Shown one piece after another: positions 22,130-36,085 of a DNA stretch of 64,000 nt. How positions within the stretch are numbered: position 1 is the first letter of the stretch; each line of letters opens with the position of its first letter. Below the pieces are notes generated by a model. The model ran no database searches. It had not been told where the DNA came from and saw only the letters and a list, made by a program, of their open reading frames with translations. A program made the translations under genes and the position numbers. This stretch comes from Megascapheus bottae. Its lineage: Eukaryota; Chordata; Mammalia; Rodentia; Geomyidae. The stretch lies in the NCBI GenBank assembly GCA_024803745.1, contig JANJXV010000017.1, forward strand, positions 1,323,001 through 1,387,000, in the 5' to 3' direction.

Positions 22130-23863
22130 CTGTTTACCTGTTTCATTTTTTTGGTGTAAATATTTCCCATTGTGGGCATTTGAGTACATATGAATAGAAT
22201 CTTTACTACTTAGACTTTATGAAATCTGAAAGAAAGATTTTTCCAGTCAGGTTTTCAGCTAATCATACCTTGTATATTGAAAATGCCACTGCTGTCTAGG
22301 CCATTCACTTTAAGTCTTGTGTGATTCATTTCTTTGGTGTTTGGAAATACTTTTTTTCTGGATGAAATTAAAATTCCAAACTTACATCAACCATCCAGAG
22401 TTCAGTATATCTGAACAGCCCCTGATGGTTCTTGGTTCATATTTGTTAATGACTATAATAAGATGTTAAATGCAGATGTCCAATTGGCAGCTTCTGTACC
22501 ATTTATTGGATTTTCATTTTTCATTCTTCAAATAATATGCAAAGGTTAATGCAGTAAAACCAGAAAAATTGCAGTTACTAAGAAGGTATGTGTTCCTGGA
22601 GTGCCCTCTCTAACTCTGATGGGCAATTGGACTTGAGAGAAGCTAGCCAAGTGGGGACAGCTGTGGAACAGGGAGTGCTGATTGCTTGGTTAGCTGTAAC
22701 TCTGGATAAATCCTTTTCCAGATCTAACCTGTCATGACTTCAGTCTGTTTCTGGATTATTACATACTTCTCTTTCCTTTCTTTAACTACACTGTCTGGAA
22801 GGAATCCTCTTGTTCACACAATCTGCACTGCTGTCATTGTCTTCTTCCTGAATTACTTTCTCTATAATGTATAACTGGAAGGCCTTCAAGCTCTATGAGC
22901 ATTGAAAGGGAAGGGAAAAAATTCAAAGTATCTAAACTATGTTCATCTCAGCACTTTTCTAACTTTGAGCTTTTGCTGACTTTTGTACACAATTTTGTTC
23001 TATTCCTGAGACTTCTAAAGTTGTACCACAAATACCTCTAACCAATAATTACAGGTCCAATGTTGTATCTGCTTTTTTCATTATTTTGCCCTAATTTAGC
23101 AATTTTTTCTATTCTTTCTTTTTTCCCTCAGATTAGGAATCCTAACCTAGGAGTACTGAACTAACCTGTGAAGACTTTCCATTTATTTCTAGTCCCTGAG
23201 ATTGATAAATTGATAGAAAGACAATTTCTATTTTAGGGAAACAAAAGCATCAAAGGGCCCAGTTTCTCCATAGCTCTTTAGACAATGGTACCTTTTATTT
23301 TTAGGTTAACCTGCTTTACAAATCTACTACCTAACTTACTGATATTTTTATTGCAAAAAGAGAAAGAGTAAAGCAGAGAAAGATTTGAAGGTTTGATGGG
23401 CTTTTTTTATTATAGGTTAATTTGATGGCCTTTAAAACATAAAGATGCCATTAGAGGATGCATGCATAAACAAAATGTAGTGCCTACATCCAATGAAGCA
23501 TTATTCATGATTTACAATGGAAGGAAAATAGTATCATACGTGATTATGAGGATCAATCTTTCCTTTTTTGGATGATGTATGTGTGAAATTTTACTTATAC
23601 TCATTGTTTATTAAACCTTGAATATAACATTCATCATATAATCACCCTAATAATAAAAGTAATAGCTATTTCTGAAAATAGCTGTTAAAGTTAAAGTATT
23701 TCTGTTTATGAATGGCTTATAATTCCTATAGTCCTCTATATTTAAAGGTATATTATTTTATGCAAATGTTTGCATATGTATAATTTTATCTAAGACCAGA
23801 GATTAACATCTTGTGTTTATTCAATAAATATGACATACAAGTAATATATTAAAAGCTGTGCAA

Positions 23864-24040
23864 GGGACAGGAGTTTGGCCTAGTGCTTGAGTGCTGGCTT
23901 AGAATGCACGAAGACCTGCGTTTGATTCCTCAGTACCACATACATAGAAAAAAGCCAGAAGTGGTAGAACTCTAGCCTTGAGAAAGCCCAAGGATAGTTC
24001 TCGGGCTCCGAGTTTAAGGCCTACAACTGGCAAAAAAGAA
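23864..24040 (+). repeat. IDL-Geo-like SINE, plus strand, diverged
   Basis: The ID-like left half (ggacaggagtttggcctagt) is followed by a shortened right monomer (gccagaagtggtagaactct) and a caaaaaag tail. About 20 bases are missing from the start of the right monomer. Confidence 0.83.
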
Positions 24041-24529
24041 ATAGCCTTGTATTATAATTTATGAAAGCTTTAATCCATTAAAAAATAACCCAAACCAGAC
24101 TGCAAGCATTGGATAGACCTTGGGCTTTTTTTAATCAAATCAGCTGTTCTTTTTCTTTTGGTCAGGGAATTGAGTCCATTAATGTTTAGAGTTACTATAG
24201 AAATATGTATTATGTTTCTATTTCCATTTTCTTGATTTCTTCTATTTTGTTTCTTTCCACTTCCTAAATTGGTCTTCTAGTGATTTTTTTATTGTTTTCC
24301 TCAGATTGTAATCTTCCCTTTAATATTCTTTACAATTCTGGTTTAGTAATCATGAATTCTTTTAAGTTTTGTTTGCCAGGGAATATTTTAATTTCACCAT
24401 CTAATGTAAATGATAACTTCACTGGGTAGATCAGTTTAGGTTGACTTGATCTTCAGTTGATCTTCAGGATTATACAATTCTAGGTTCTTTGTGTGTTGAG
24501 GGTTTGTGTGAAGAGGTCTGAAGTACCTG

Positions 24530-24605
24530 TCCTTTCCTTTCCTTTTCCTTTCCCTTTCTTTTCCTTTCCTTTCCTTTTCTTACCTTTCCTACCCTTTCCT
24601 TTCCT
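24530..24605. repeat. (CCTTT)n repeat inside old L1
   Basis: Imperfect pentanucleotide pyrimidine run. Confidence 0.93.
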
Positions 24606-25333
24606 GATTTTGCAGCATTAAAATCACTTCCCTGCTCTTCAAGTCTAATGATTTTACTATGTGTCTAGAAGTGTTTCTTCTTGGCGCCAGTCTATGGGGT
24701 GTTCTATATACTTCTATTAAGAAAGTAAGATTTTCTCTCTTCAGAGTGTGGGAGTTCTCAACCATTATTAAACTGAATAGATCATACTATTAATTTCTTC
24801 TTCCTTGATCATGCTGGTTATGCATAGATTTGATTTCTTAGCTGAATCTATCATCTCTTGGACTTTGGTAGGTTCTGAGTATTTTTTTCTTCATACCATT
24901 GATCTTTTGTTCTAGCTCTTCTGTTTTATTCTTGACTTCTGAAATTCTATTTTCCATTTCACTTATTCTACTACCTATGGATTCTACTGTAGCATGTATT
25001 GTGGAAATTTAACCTTTTATGGTTCTAAGATCAGTTATTATAACATCTTTTTTCATCTAAATGAGGAGTATAGCACATCTATTTTTCTCTTCATATCTTC
25101 CTTGGAGTCCTGATTTTTTTCTCTCATTTCTATGATTTCCTCTTTGTGTTCTTGAAATTGCTTTTGTGTCTCCCCTGTTATTTTATTGGTGAATTATACT
25201 ATCACTTCTTTAATGGCTCTTTTGTCTTCCATCCCTTCTTCATTGTCACTGGAATCTTTCTCTGGTCTGTTGTTCGCTTTTGGAGTTGGCTTGTTGTATT
25301 GTTTCATGCCTTTTGGTTTTTGTTCATTTGTTT

Positions 25334-25524
25334 GTTTTTTCCAGTCCTGAGATTGAATTCATTGCCTGGGCAATGTTGTTAGGCACCTTTTCTCAAGGCT
25401 AGTGCTCTGCCACTTGAGCCACAGCAACACTTCCAACTTTTTCTGTGTAAGTAGCATCAAGGAATTGAATACAAGGCTTTGTGCATGTGAGACAAGTACT
25501 TTACCACTAGGCTATGCTCCCAGC
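25334..25524 (-). repeat. IDL-Geo-like SINE, minus strand, nested in old L1
   Basis: The reversed right monomer (ccagtcctgagattgaattc) and reversed ID-like half (aggaattgaatac, gctatgctcccagc) interrupt the L1 remnant. Confidence 0.82.
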
Positions 25525-25860
25525 TTGGATTGTTGTCTTGACTGCTTATGAACCTTGTTATCTTTCATTGTGATTTAGGGATCTGGATTCAGAGATGGTC
25601 AGGGGTGAGGCCAGAGCTTGCCTGATTATGGTCGACAGGTGGCAGTCCTCACTTGACCCAGAATAATTCACAGTCAAGTCTTCAGCTGGGACTGGAAAGC
25701 TTACACTCCAACCACCCAGCTGCTTTTATTTCCTATGAGTCCACCTTAAGGAGATCTGAATGCTAATTTCTTGGCAACTGGGATTGTGGTGCTACATTTT
25801 TAAGAAATTACAGAAGCCATTGGAACTTGGATTGAACTAATTTTTTAAGGGCAATGGCTC

Positions 25861-26524
25861 TCAATAATGCCATTTCCATCATCACTGTCCCCAGAGCAAA
25901 TTGTCTCCTGTTTTTATTGTTAAAGAATTTATTTTATGTTGACTAGGAATTACTGTATTCCATGCACAGGCATGCCTGGTTGGTGGAGAACATAATATGC
26001 AGCCCCAACTTGCACTCACTTTTTCAGAATAACCTTGTAATGTGCAGTAATATGAGAAGGGGCTGTACTTCAAGGGGTATTACATACATGATATGCACAT
26101 GCATGATTGGACTTTTAATAAAAGTTAAGTACACATGTGTACAAAACAGCTTAGAATGATATTAGTCCTTTATGGTACCGATGGCTCTTCATGGAAGAAG
26201 ACAAGTATATAAACTTAATCCTTCACTGCTTTAACAGAGCTGTTTTCCAAGGCTCAAATTATCAGTAGATTGAAGTCAGATTTTTCTCCTTCAAGTGGTT
26301 TCCAATAATTTCCAGAAATATTCTCCTGAAGTCTGAATGCTCACCTTATCTACTTAGAGAAAATGGCAGTAGAACAGTGGGAATTAGATTAGTGGGATTG
26401 CACTGAAATTTTTCTTTTCTAGTAAAATTTAATGTAAATGAATTGAAAAAACTTTTCCTAAAAAACACATACCCAGAAATTAGATTGTAACCTACTCCCA
26501 GGAATTTGGAAATTCGTTATTTTC
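25861..26524. other. No recognised feature
   Basis: Unique sequence without a supported gene. Confidence 0.45.
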
Positions 26525-26752
26525 TTTTGTATTGGCACTGAAGCATGAACCAAGAGTTCAAGTTCTTTCTTAGCATTTTTGCTAAAGGCTGGCACTCTAT
26601 CAACTGAGTCACACTTCCACGTCTGCAACTTGGCTGATTCATTGAAGATTAAAATCTCTCAGATTTGTCTTTCCATATTTGAATCTGGATCCTTGGCTCT
26701 CAGGCTTTTAATTAGCTCAGATTACATGTGTGAGCCACAGGTGCCTGACACA
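26525..26752 (-). repeat. Old composite SINE, minus strand
   Basis: The reversed right-monomer part (attggcactgaagcatgaac ... ggctggcactctatcaactg) is followed by a reversed 7SL-like head (gattacatgtgtgagccac). Confidence 0.65.
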
Positions 26753-27254
26753 GAAAATTGGAAATTCTTGGGAACAAATAAGTTGCAATTTAAAGCAATA
26801 TGTCTCATTGCTCTGATCTAGGTAATCACCTTTTCTCCATAATTGATTGCTCAAGGTATCCATTGGGGGGAAAATGAGAATTGAACAATTACTTGCCTAG
26901 TTAGTCAAATAAGTTTAATTTGCTCTAAGATAGAACACAAACCATGTATTATGGCTATTATTCTCAAAAAGACATTGAAGAAATTCAACAAGATATTATC
27001 ATTTGTGATATGAGATTGATTTTGAATCAATAGCCCTATTCATTAGGGCTATTTGCACAATTCTGAACATTGTCATATCCTTAGATTTATAAGTAATATT
27101 GATAAATTCTTTGTTGTTTAACTCTTGCCTTAGTACAGAAAAGATACAAGTCTGTGAATATTTTTCTGTGAATAACAGAGGATTGCAATTTTAGTTATAA
27201 GGTTATTTTTATTTGCATCAGCACTGAAATGCACGTGACTTTTTGTAAAATGTT
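26753..27254. other. No recognised feature
   Basis: Unique AT-rich sequence. Confidence 0.4.
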
Positions 27255-27274
27255 AAGAGTGTGTAGCACTTTCT

Positions 27275-29132
27275 CTGCTCCCATGCTCCTGGATTGGAAG
27301 AATCAATATCGTGAAATTGACAATCTTGCCAAGGGCTATCTACAAATTTAATGCAATACCCATCAATATCCAAATGTCATTCTTTAAAGAAATAGAAGAG
27401 GCAATCCAAAATTTCATATGGAATAAAAAAAGACCCCGTATAGCAAAAACACTTCTTAGCAAAAAGAACAGCGCTGGAGGAATTTCAATACCAAACTTTA
27501 GACTTTATTACAGAGCTATAATTATCAAAACAGCTTGATACTGGCACAAAAACAGGCCTGAAGACCAATGGAATAGAACTGAAGACCCGGATATTAAACC
27601 ACAGACCTATGGCCAACTAATGTTTGACAAGGGAGCCAAAAAAATAGAATGGAAGAAAGATAGCCTCTTCAACAAATGGTGCTGGCAGAACTGGTTAAGC
27701 ACATGCAGAAAACTAACGTTGGATCCTCTTTGTCACCCTGTACCAGAATTAACTCCAAATGGATCAAAGACCTGGAGGTAAAAGCTGACCCTCTGAAAAC
27801 TCTACAAGAAGGAATACGAGATACACTAGACCTCCTTGGCACAGGTCGAAACTTTCTTAATAAGGACCAAGAATCACAACAAATCAGAGAAAGACTGGAT
27901 AAGTGGGACTGCATTAAACTGCAGAGCTTTTGTATGGCAAAGGACATAGCTAGTAAACTAATTAGGAAACCTACAGAGTGGGAGAAGATCTTCACCAACC
28001 ATATAACAGACAAAGGCCTCATATCTAAAATATATCAACAGCTCAAAAAATTGAATCACTCCAAAATTAATCTCCAAAGTAACAACCATTCCATTAAAAG
28101 ATGGGACAAAGACTTAAAGAGAGTCTTCTCTGAAGAAGAAACAAAAATGGCCTATAGACACATGAAGAAATGCTCAACATCTCTGGTCATAAAAGAAATG
28201 CAAATTAAAGCAACTCTAAGATTCCACCTCACTCCAGTTAGAATGGCCAGGATCAAGAAAACTAATAACAACAGATGCTGGAGGGGATGTGGCCAGGAGG
28301 GATCACTACTACACTGTTGATGGGAGTGCAAACTCATTCAATCACTATGGAAAGCAGTATGGAAGTTCCTCAAAAGACTAAACATAGAGCTCCTCTATGA
28401 CCCAGCAATTCCACTACTTGGCATTTACCCAATCATCCAGAAACAAGGACATACTAAATCCACTAGCACAACAATGTTCATTGCAGCACTATTTACCATA
28501 GCAAAGATATGGAACCAACCTAGATGTCCCTCAGTTAATGAGTGGATCAACAAGATGTGGTATTTGTACACAATGGAATTCTATGCTGCTGTCAGAAAGA
28601 ATGACATTGCCCCATTTGTTAGGAAATGGAAAGACTTAGAAAAGATCATATTAAGTGAAATAAGCCATACTCAAAGGAACATAGGCTCAAGGGTTTCCCT
28701 CATTTGTCATAATCAGTAGAAACCTTAGGCACGCGTAGCAGAGATCTGCAGTACAGCAAAACCTTGATACAAAAGGCCATATAGTAGGACGCTGAATGAA
28801 AGGATCCCTAGGATATAGAAACATAAGCCATATAATGAATGATTGTTCTTCTTAAAGTACTATGTTATCTCTCATCTCTTTTGCTGTCCCTTGGTTATCT
28901 CATATTGTTACAGTATCTCACTTTGTTACCTGATATATCGAATATATTTGTATTTGGTTATTTGAAATTGGATAGGGAACCGGGGAAAACAAGATGAGGG
29001 GTGGGGGTGGGGAGGAGGGAAATGGGGACCAAGATATGTGAAAGGGTATCAATATATGTGAATTAATGCACCTTCTGTCTGGCAAATATCATGTAACCCT
29101 CCTATTAATTACAATAAAAAATATATGAAAAA
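27275..29132 (+). mobile_element. Young L1, 5'-truncated (ORF2 3' part and 3'UTR)
   Basis: It begins within ORF2 (ctcccatgctcctggattgg, equivalent to about 17317 of the full-length copy) and runs to the A-rich tail. ORF2 is broken by a Trp-to-TGA change at 27536-27538, a frame change before 27676 and another stop near 28320. The Cys-rich motif ([14 protein letters not shown]) is readable. Imperfect flanking repeats (aagagtgtgtag at 27255-27266, aagagtgtgtgtag at 29133-29146) suggest the insertion borders. Confidence 0.88.
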
Positions 29133-29146
29133 AAGAGTGTGTGTAG

Positions 29147-30835
29147 AAGTGTGACACTTTTCAAATTTCATACCTGTGCATTTTATTTGGAGTATGATAG
29201 CATTTGAATCCTCAAATGCTTGGCTTCTTCCCCTGTCTCTTCAAGATCCATTAATAATGGATTATATTTTATAAACTATGTCTTGTTTTTTAAAAAATAT
29301 GAATTGAATAGCTATATATTGGCTTTTCCATATTTTTATTTTCATTGAAATAAAACCACACTCATTTTTCTGGTAATTAAGACAAGTTATAGTCTTTTAA
29401 TTTCAAGAATTCATATTGTGGCATAATAATGATGAGTTATATTCCCTTAATACAATGGCTTTAATATTCTGATGTTGGGTTTCAGAGATTTAGAGACTTG
29501 AGCTATCACTGCTGAGGTCCTACCTATTAGGTTCAGAGAAGAGCTGGCCACCCTCCTGTCAGACATGGGAAGTTAGAAACTAATAATATATTGAGGCAGA
29601 AGCTATTTTGTTTTAACATATTCTGGTTCACTTAGTTAAAACAGTTTCTTTAAAATTTTAAAAACAATATTGAGAGAAATCCAATGTTTTCATGGAAATT
29701 AGTTGTTCCCACTGGAATAAATAATTACATACTCTGAAAGTATAGAATTATTGAATTGTATAGATTTGTGGCTGTTTAATTGACATCGGAATCATCTAAT
29801 GTTATGTAATTTCACAATGCTGAAACTGAGCGCTGGTTTAGGTTGTGATTATTCTGTAGTAGAGTCTATCCATTTGATATTCATTCATCTTGATTTCCAG
29901 TGAGGAAATAGGGTTTGCTTCCATTTATTTCTATCTACACTCTTGATAATTATTACTTCATCCAATTGGAATAACAAAGTGCTGCCTCTTTTTTTTGCTG
30001 TAGGATCCAATCCCATTGACCTCAGTGGACATGATGGGCTGAAGGGCATAAGAAGGTAGTTCAGCCCTGCTTCCTCAGATGATCACATGGTAGAGGGATG
30101 GCAAATTGAGCAAGAAAAAATTCAGCATTTAGCCAATATGCTGTCTCTTCTGTGGCAGAGATTCAGAAAAGCTGTCAGAGTCAGCAAAGGCCAACACAGA
30201 ATTGCCCAGGGATCCTGAGAAGCAGATGGAATGCAGTGGTGGTGAGTGCAGGAGTTGGCACTATTATGTTGGTCTACTGATCATTTTCCAAACACACTTA
30301 TCATCTTCATGTCTTCATGCCTCTGTTTCATAGCAGATTTGCCTGAAGTGCCCAGAGGTTTCTGATGAATTCAAATCTTATCATTTTAAACAGATGCAGA
30401 GGGCACCATTTACACTTTTCAAGTAACAGATAAAGGTGGTTAGGGCAAATTACAGAAGAAGGATTTATGCAAAAGTGGAAGCCTAAAGCTTTACTTCCAC
30501 TATTCAACAGATCACTCTATTCAGCATCTTTGTTCTTCCCTGACCTTTCTTCCTCATGATCACACAAAAAAAAGTTGCTCTAGCTTCCCTGAAGTCAAAA
30601 TGTACAAACAAGAGAATTAATTTATTTAGCTCATCATTTAGATTTATTGAGGAAATTAATGCTGAGAAGATACAAAGTTTCTTTCTTTGCCCACCTTTGA
30701 TTAAGAAAAAAGTTTCTCAGAATGCTTCCTCAATTATACTTATATTGCATTGGTCATAAGGATGTCACATGACTATTCCTGAGGGAAGAAATATTGAGAA
30801 AATTTGCAGAAGCAGATAAAGAATGCTGTGTACTT
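29147..30835. other. No recognised feature
   Basis: Unique sequence with scattered short frames and no gene I can support. Confidence 0.5.
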
Positions 30836-30869
30836 GCCAGGAGTTGGTAGCTTACACCTGTAATCTAGC

Positions 30870-30926
<57 letters not shown>

Positions 30927-31095
30927 ACACACTCACACACAAACTGAGATCAGAGACACAAGATTAGAAACCACCCTGAAATGGCAAACCTTAGACTAAT
31001 TAATCAGCAAAATGCCCTTTGAATAGAAAAGGTTAGGCAAGAGTGATAGGGCCTAAGACCAAGCCCCAGTTCTCTCTCTCACACACACACACTTG
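30836..31095 (+). repeat. Composite 7SL-headed SINE with embedded (AC)n
   Basis: The head (ccaggagttggtagcttaca) is interrupted by a long (AC)n run at 30873-30950, then continues as aactgagatcagagacac. A smaller (AC)n run is at 31079-31091. It is diverged. Confidence 0.6.
30873..30950. repeat. (AC)n microsatellite
   Basis: Long AC run with three minor interruptions near its right end. Confidence 0.96.
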
Positions 31096-32049
31096 ATATC
31101 AACAGTGAGTTGGTAGCATTTTATAAGCCCAGAGAGTGGAAGCAATGACACCATCAGGTATTTCCTAACATGAAATACATATTCATAACAAGAAGAGGCA
31201 ACTTCCAAAAGACATTTATTTACTTCAGCATTTGTGCCCTTGCTTAGTTACAAATAGAAACTTGTGACTATATGGTCTAGTTTTTCCTTGTTGAATCCAT
31301 TTTTTAATGCCACTTATCCTATGTGACCCTCACAAAAATTACAATAGAGAAATTATTCCATCATCACAGATGGTAGCTCAGATAGGGAGAGCTTGAAGTC
31401 AAACAACTAGTGCAACCTGGGACTTGACTGCATATATTTTCCTCTAGTGTCCTTGTTACTACTCATGTTGAAGAAAGTAGGACTTAAAATACCTAAAACA
31501 GATTATCCTCAGAACTTAAGATGTGTTAATGCTTTTGAAAAATTATACATACTAAACAGATAATCTAGACAGAGAAAGCAAAATATATCCTGTTCTTGTG
31601 GCAGCATCAAATCTTTTTTCCCCCTTTCCCAGATAACCTCAGGCAACTAGTTTCAGGTGTACCTTCTCATAGCAGATGGGCCAGTTTTCATCCCCACCAG
31701 GTAATATGCCCTTTTTAAGAACCTTGTCATATTTGTTTTCCTTGAAGTGTTCTTCAACTTATGATTACTTGCTTTTTCCCCTGAGCAAATACTGAAGCTA
31801 CTGGGCTTTTTTCTAGTCTCCCCTTAAAATATGGCTCTCCTTGACAATAGATAGAGCAATTCATGGTTGGTTATTTTCAGCACTAAAACTGGGTTCAAGG
31901 ACCTATGAGAGGGATGGTTTCAAAAAGTTAAGGGGCATGGAGCATGCCAAGTTCCCATTTAAGTTCCCTTTGCCCTCACAGTGAAGACATAAAAAATTGA
32001 ATCTGTTATTGGACATGAAATTTCTCCTCATTAAGCAATTGTTTCTTAT
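31096..32049. other. No recognised feature
   Basis: Unique sequence. Confidence 0.45.
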
Positions 32050-32062
32050 TTTCCTTGTTTTT

Positions 32063-32249
32063 TTTTTGCCAGTCCTGGGCTTGAGCTCAGGGCCTGAGCA
32101 GTGTCCTTGGACTTTCTCAAGGCTAGAGCTCTACCACTTGAGCCTCAGCACCACTTCCGGCTTTTTTCTATATGTGGTACCGAGGAATCGAACCCGGGTC
32201 TTCATGCATGCTAGGCAAGCACTTTAACCACTAGGCCAAACTCCCAGCC
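32063..32249 (-). repeat. IDL-Geo-like SINE, minus strand, young
   Basis: Clean reversed copy (gccagtcctgggcttgagct through ccaaactcccagcc). The direct repeat tttccttgtttt flanks it at about 32050-32061 and 32250-32261. Confidence 0.9.
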
Positions 32250-32264
32250 TTTCCTTGTTTTTAA

Positions 32265-32706
32265 AAGAATTTATTACAATTGATTTTTACATCATATTTC
32301 AAATGATGTATTTAACAAACAAGTATTCAAGAAGGGAGTCTCTATATACAATAACTGGCACTTAGATTTTATAACATATTTAAAATTAGGCTGAGGGTTT
32401 GTATGTCATAGATACAAATTAATCTATGTAATAAAACATTATGTCTATAGAGTCATCGATTTTTATGTGTAGGTGGTTGTGTTTATATTTCCAATACCAT
32501 GTCCATAGCATTGGGTTCGCAAATATTGAGTCCTCCCTCTTGTACTGTTTGGGTCTAATAGCCACATATTAAGGATACCGTGTGCCTTTTGTTCCTTTGG
32601 GCTTGAATTGTCTCATTCAAAATGATTCGCTCTAGATTCATCCACTTCCCTGCCAATGTCTGATGGTTATGTAGAATTCCATTGTGTACGTGTGTGCGTG
32701 TGTGTG

Positions 32707-32767
<61 letters not shown>

Positions 32768-34721
32768 CACATTTTCTGCATCCATTCATCTGCAGTAGGG
32801 CATCCATCACCTGGCTATTGTGAATAGTGCAGAGATAAACATAGATGAGCAGGTGTCCTTATCATATCCTGGGTTGTGATATTCGGGATAGATGCCCAGG
32901 AGTGGTATGGCGGGATCGTAGGAAAGGTTTATTTCAGTTGTTTAAGAAACCTCCACACTGCTTTCCAGAATGGCTGAATTAGCTTACAAACCCACCAGCT
33001 GTGCAGTATCGTTTCTTTTCCTTCACAAGCCCTCCAGCATCTGTCATTGTCTGAGTTCAAATCTTGGCCATCCTTGTTGGGGTAAGGTGGTTGTTTTTAT
33101 TTATATTTCCTTTATGACTATGGATGATGAGCATTTTCTCATATGCTTTTCTGCTCTTTTAACCTCTTTTTTTGATAAGTCTCTTTAGTTCCCTTCCCCA
33201 TTTAGTGATTGGTTTATTGGGTTTGGAGGGATTAGTTTCTTGAGTTCCCTTAGATACTGGATATTAAGCACTTGTTGATGTATTATTGGTAAATACCTTT
33301 TCCCAGTTGATTGGCTGTCTTCTTATTCTTTAGTAGCTATGCTTTTATCTGTGCAGAAACCTTTTATTTTTAGGTAGTCCCATTTATCTAGTCTTTCTCC
33401 AATCTGTTGTGACCCTGTGATTCTGTTCAGGAAGTTTTTGCCTGTGCCTATGCGTTCCAGTGTCCCTCCTACTCTATCATGTAGCGGTTTCATGGTTTCC
33501 GGTCAGACATTGAGGTCTTTAATCTATTTTGAGTTAATGCTTGTGCATGGCGAAAGGCTAGGGTCAATTTTTAGTTTTCTGCATGTGGCTGCCCAGGTTT
33601 GCCAGCAACAATAATTGAATAGGCTGTGTTTGTTCCACTGTATATCTTTGGCTCCTTTGTCAAATACAAGTTGCCTATAGGTATGTGGTTCTATTTCTGA
33701 GTCTCTTATTCTGTTCCACTGATATTCTGGTCTGTTTTTCTGCCAATACCAAGCAGTTTTTGTTATTATGGCTCTATAGTAGTTTGAAGTCTGGTATTGT
33801 AATACCACCAGCATTGCTCTTTTTGCCTATAATTGTTTTGGCTATTCTAGGTCTTTCTTGTTCCATATGAACCTTTAGGTTACATCTTCTATTTCAGTAA
33901 TGAATGTCCTTATGATTCAATTGCATTGAATTTGTATATCAATTTTGGCAGTATAGCCATTTTCAATATATTGATTCTCCCTACTCATGAGCATGGAATG
34001 TCTTTCCATTTCCTAGTGTCCTCTTTAATTTATTTCATTAGGCTTTTATAGTTTTCATTAAATAATTCCTTTACATCTTTGGTTAAGTTAATTCCTAAGT
34101 ATTTTATTCTTTTGGGGGCTATTGCAAATGAGATCATTTTCTTTACTTGGCCTTCTGTTTGTGTATTGTTGGCGTACAAGAGGCTACTGACTTTTGGAGG
34201 TTAATTTTGTATCCTGCCACTGTGCAAAAGTAGTTTATTAATTCTAGGAGTTTGGGAGTGGAGTTTATTAGGTCACTCAAGTAGAGGATCATGTCATCTG
34301 TGAATAGGGATAGTTTAATCCCTTCTTTCCCTATATGGATCCCTTTGATGTCCTTTTCTTGTCTTACTGCTCTGGCTATGGGTTCTAGCACTATATTGAA
34401 GAGAAGTGGACAGAGTGGGCATCCCTGTCTAGTTCCTGATTTTAAGGTTAATGATTCCAGTCTTTCTCAATTTAGTATAATACTGGCTGTAGGTTTGTCA
34501 TATATGGTTTTAATAATTTTAAGGAATGTTCCTCTTATTCCTATTTTTTCTAGAGCTTTCAACAGGAATGGATGTTGTATTTTGTCAAATGTCTTCTCCA
34601 TGTCCATAGAAATTATCATATGTTTCTTAGCTCTATTGATATATTGTATTACATTAATTCATTTGCAAATGTGAAACCAGTCTTGCATCTATGGGCTGAA
34701 GCCTACTTGATCATAGTCTAT
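32265..34721 (-). mobile_element. Older L1 fragment (ORF2 C-terminal half), minus strand
   Basis: Minus-strand ORF2 pieces include a decayed RT catalytic area (TDDMILYL near 34280, with T in place of the usual F/Y) and downstream RT sequence (about 33814-33524). The ORF2 end lies around 32550-32780. It differs clearly from the young L1 copies in the window and carries a (GT)n run at 32685-32766. Confidence 0.85.
32685..32766. repeat. (GT)n microsatellite within old L1
   Basis: Near-continuous GT run. The poly-His/Thr frame on the other strand is an artefact of it. Confidence 0.96.
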
Positions 34722-35585
34722 AATTTTTTAATATTTTTTCATATATTTTTATTGTAATTAATAGAAGGGTTACATTATATTCATCAGATAAAAGTTGCAT
34801 TACTCACTTACATGACTTTCTCATGTCTTGGTCCCCTTTTCTCTCCCGTCACCCTTGCCCCTCATCTTGTTTTCGTCCCTTCCCTAACTGACTTTAAATA
34901 ACCAAATAGACATATACAATATATCAGAAAACCAGGTGAAATACTGTAACAATAAAAGATAACCAAGGGACAGAAAAGGAGATGAGAGATAATATAGTAC
35001 ATTAAGGACAACAATCACTCATTATATGGCTTTTTTTTCTATATCCTGGAGGTCCTTTCATTTAGTGTCATACAACATGGCCTTATGTATCTAGGTTTTG
35101 TTCTATTGTCAATCTCTACTAGGAGAGCCCAAGCATTCTACTGATTATAACAAATGAGGGAGACTATTGGGCCTATGTTCCTTTAAGTCTGGCTTACTTC
35201 ACTTAATATGATTTTTTCTAAGTCTTTTCATTTCCTTACAAACAGGGTGATGTCATTCTTTCGGACAGCAGCATAGAATTCCATTGTGTGCAAATACCAC
35301 ATCTTGTTGATCAACTGAGGGGCATCTGGGTTGGTTCCATATCTTTGTTATGATAAAAAGTGCTGCAATGAACATTGTTGGGATAGTGGATTTAGTATGC
35401 CCTTGTTTCTGGATGATTGGGTAAATGCCAAGTAGTGGAATTGCTGGATCATAGGGGAGCTCTAATTTTATTCTTTTGAGGAACTTCCATACTGATTTCC
35501 ATAATGGTTGAACGAATTTTCACTCCCACCAACAGTGTAGTAGTGATCCCTCCTGGCCACATCCCTCCAGCATCTGTTATTAGAT
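34722..35585 (-). mobile_element. Younger L1 3' end, minus strand
   Basis: It starts with the reversed L1 tail (tattgtaattaatagaaggg) and runs through the 3'UTR into ORF2 around the Cys-rich motif (catccctccagcatctgtta), where it is truncated. It is joined to the older L1 on its left and to another L1 3' end on its right. Confidence 0.85.
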
Positions 35586-36085
35586 TTCTTTTTTTAATAT
35601 TTTTATTGTGATTAATAGAAGGGTTACATTATATTCACCAGATAAAGTGTGCATAACTTCACAAACATTGATACCCTTTCTCATGACATGGTTCCCATTT
35701 CCCTCCCACCCTCCCCCCGCTTATCTGTATTTCCCCCCTTCCCTGTCCAATTTCAAAGAACCAATTAAGCACATATAAAATATATCAGATAGCAAGGTGA
35801 AATATTGTAACAATATGAGATAACCAAGGGATGGCAAAAGAGATGAGAGATAACATAGTACATTAAGACAACAGTCATTCATTATATGGCATTTGTTTCC
35901 TTATCCTGGAGGTCCTTATATATAGTGTCATACTATTTGGCCTTATGTCTTTAGATTTAGTTCTATTGTAAATCTCTGCTAGGAGAGTCCAAGGTTTCCA
36001 CTGATTATGACAAATGAGGGAGACTATTGGGCCTATGTTCCTTAGAGTCTGGCTTACTTCACTTATGATATTTTCTAAGTCTTTT

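Larger units (their letters stand above)
21721..23863. other. Unique sequence with simple repeats
   Basis: Contains (TA)n at 21983-22007 and a pyrimidine-rich (CTTC)n tract at about 22028-22129. I see no gene in the rest. Confidence 0.5.
24090..25860 (-). mobile_element. Old L1 fragment: ORF2 start, ORF1 and 5'UTR, minus strand
   Basis: In reverse order it holds the ORF2 start region (about 24165-24205), the ORF1 C-terminal domain, RRM and coiled coil (about 24330-25330), then 5'UTR-like sequence (25545-25800). It parallels 36560-37900. Interruptions are a CTTTC repeat at 24530-24605 and a SINE at 25334-25524. Many stops; no product. Confidence 0.72.

Noticed and set aside
21971..22159. Serine/proline-rich plus-strand frame
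   Set aside because: It is produced by the TA and CTTC simple repeats.
32555..32785. Histidine/threonine-rich minus-strand frame
   Set aside because: It is produced by the GT microsatellite in an L1 remnant.
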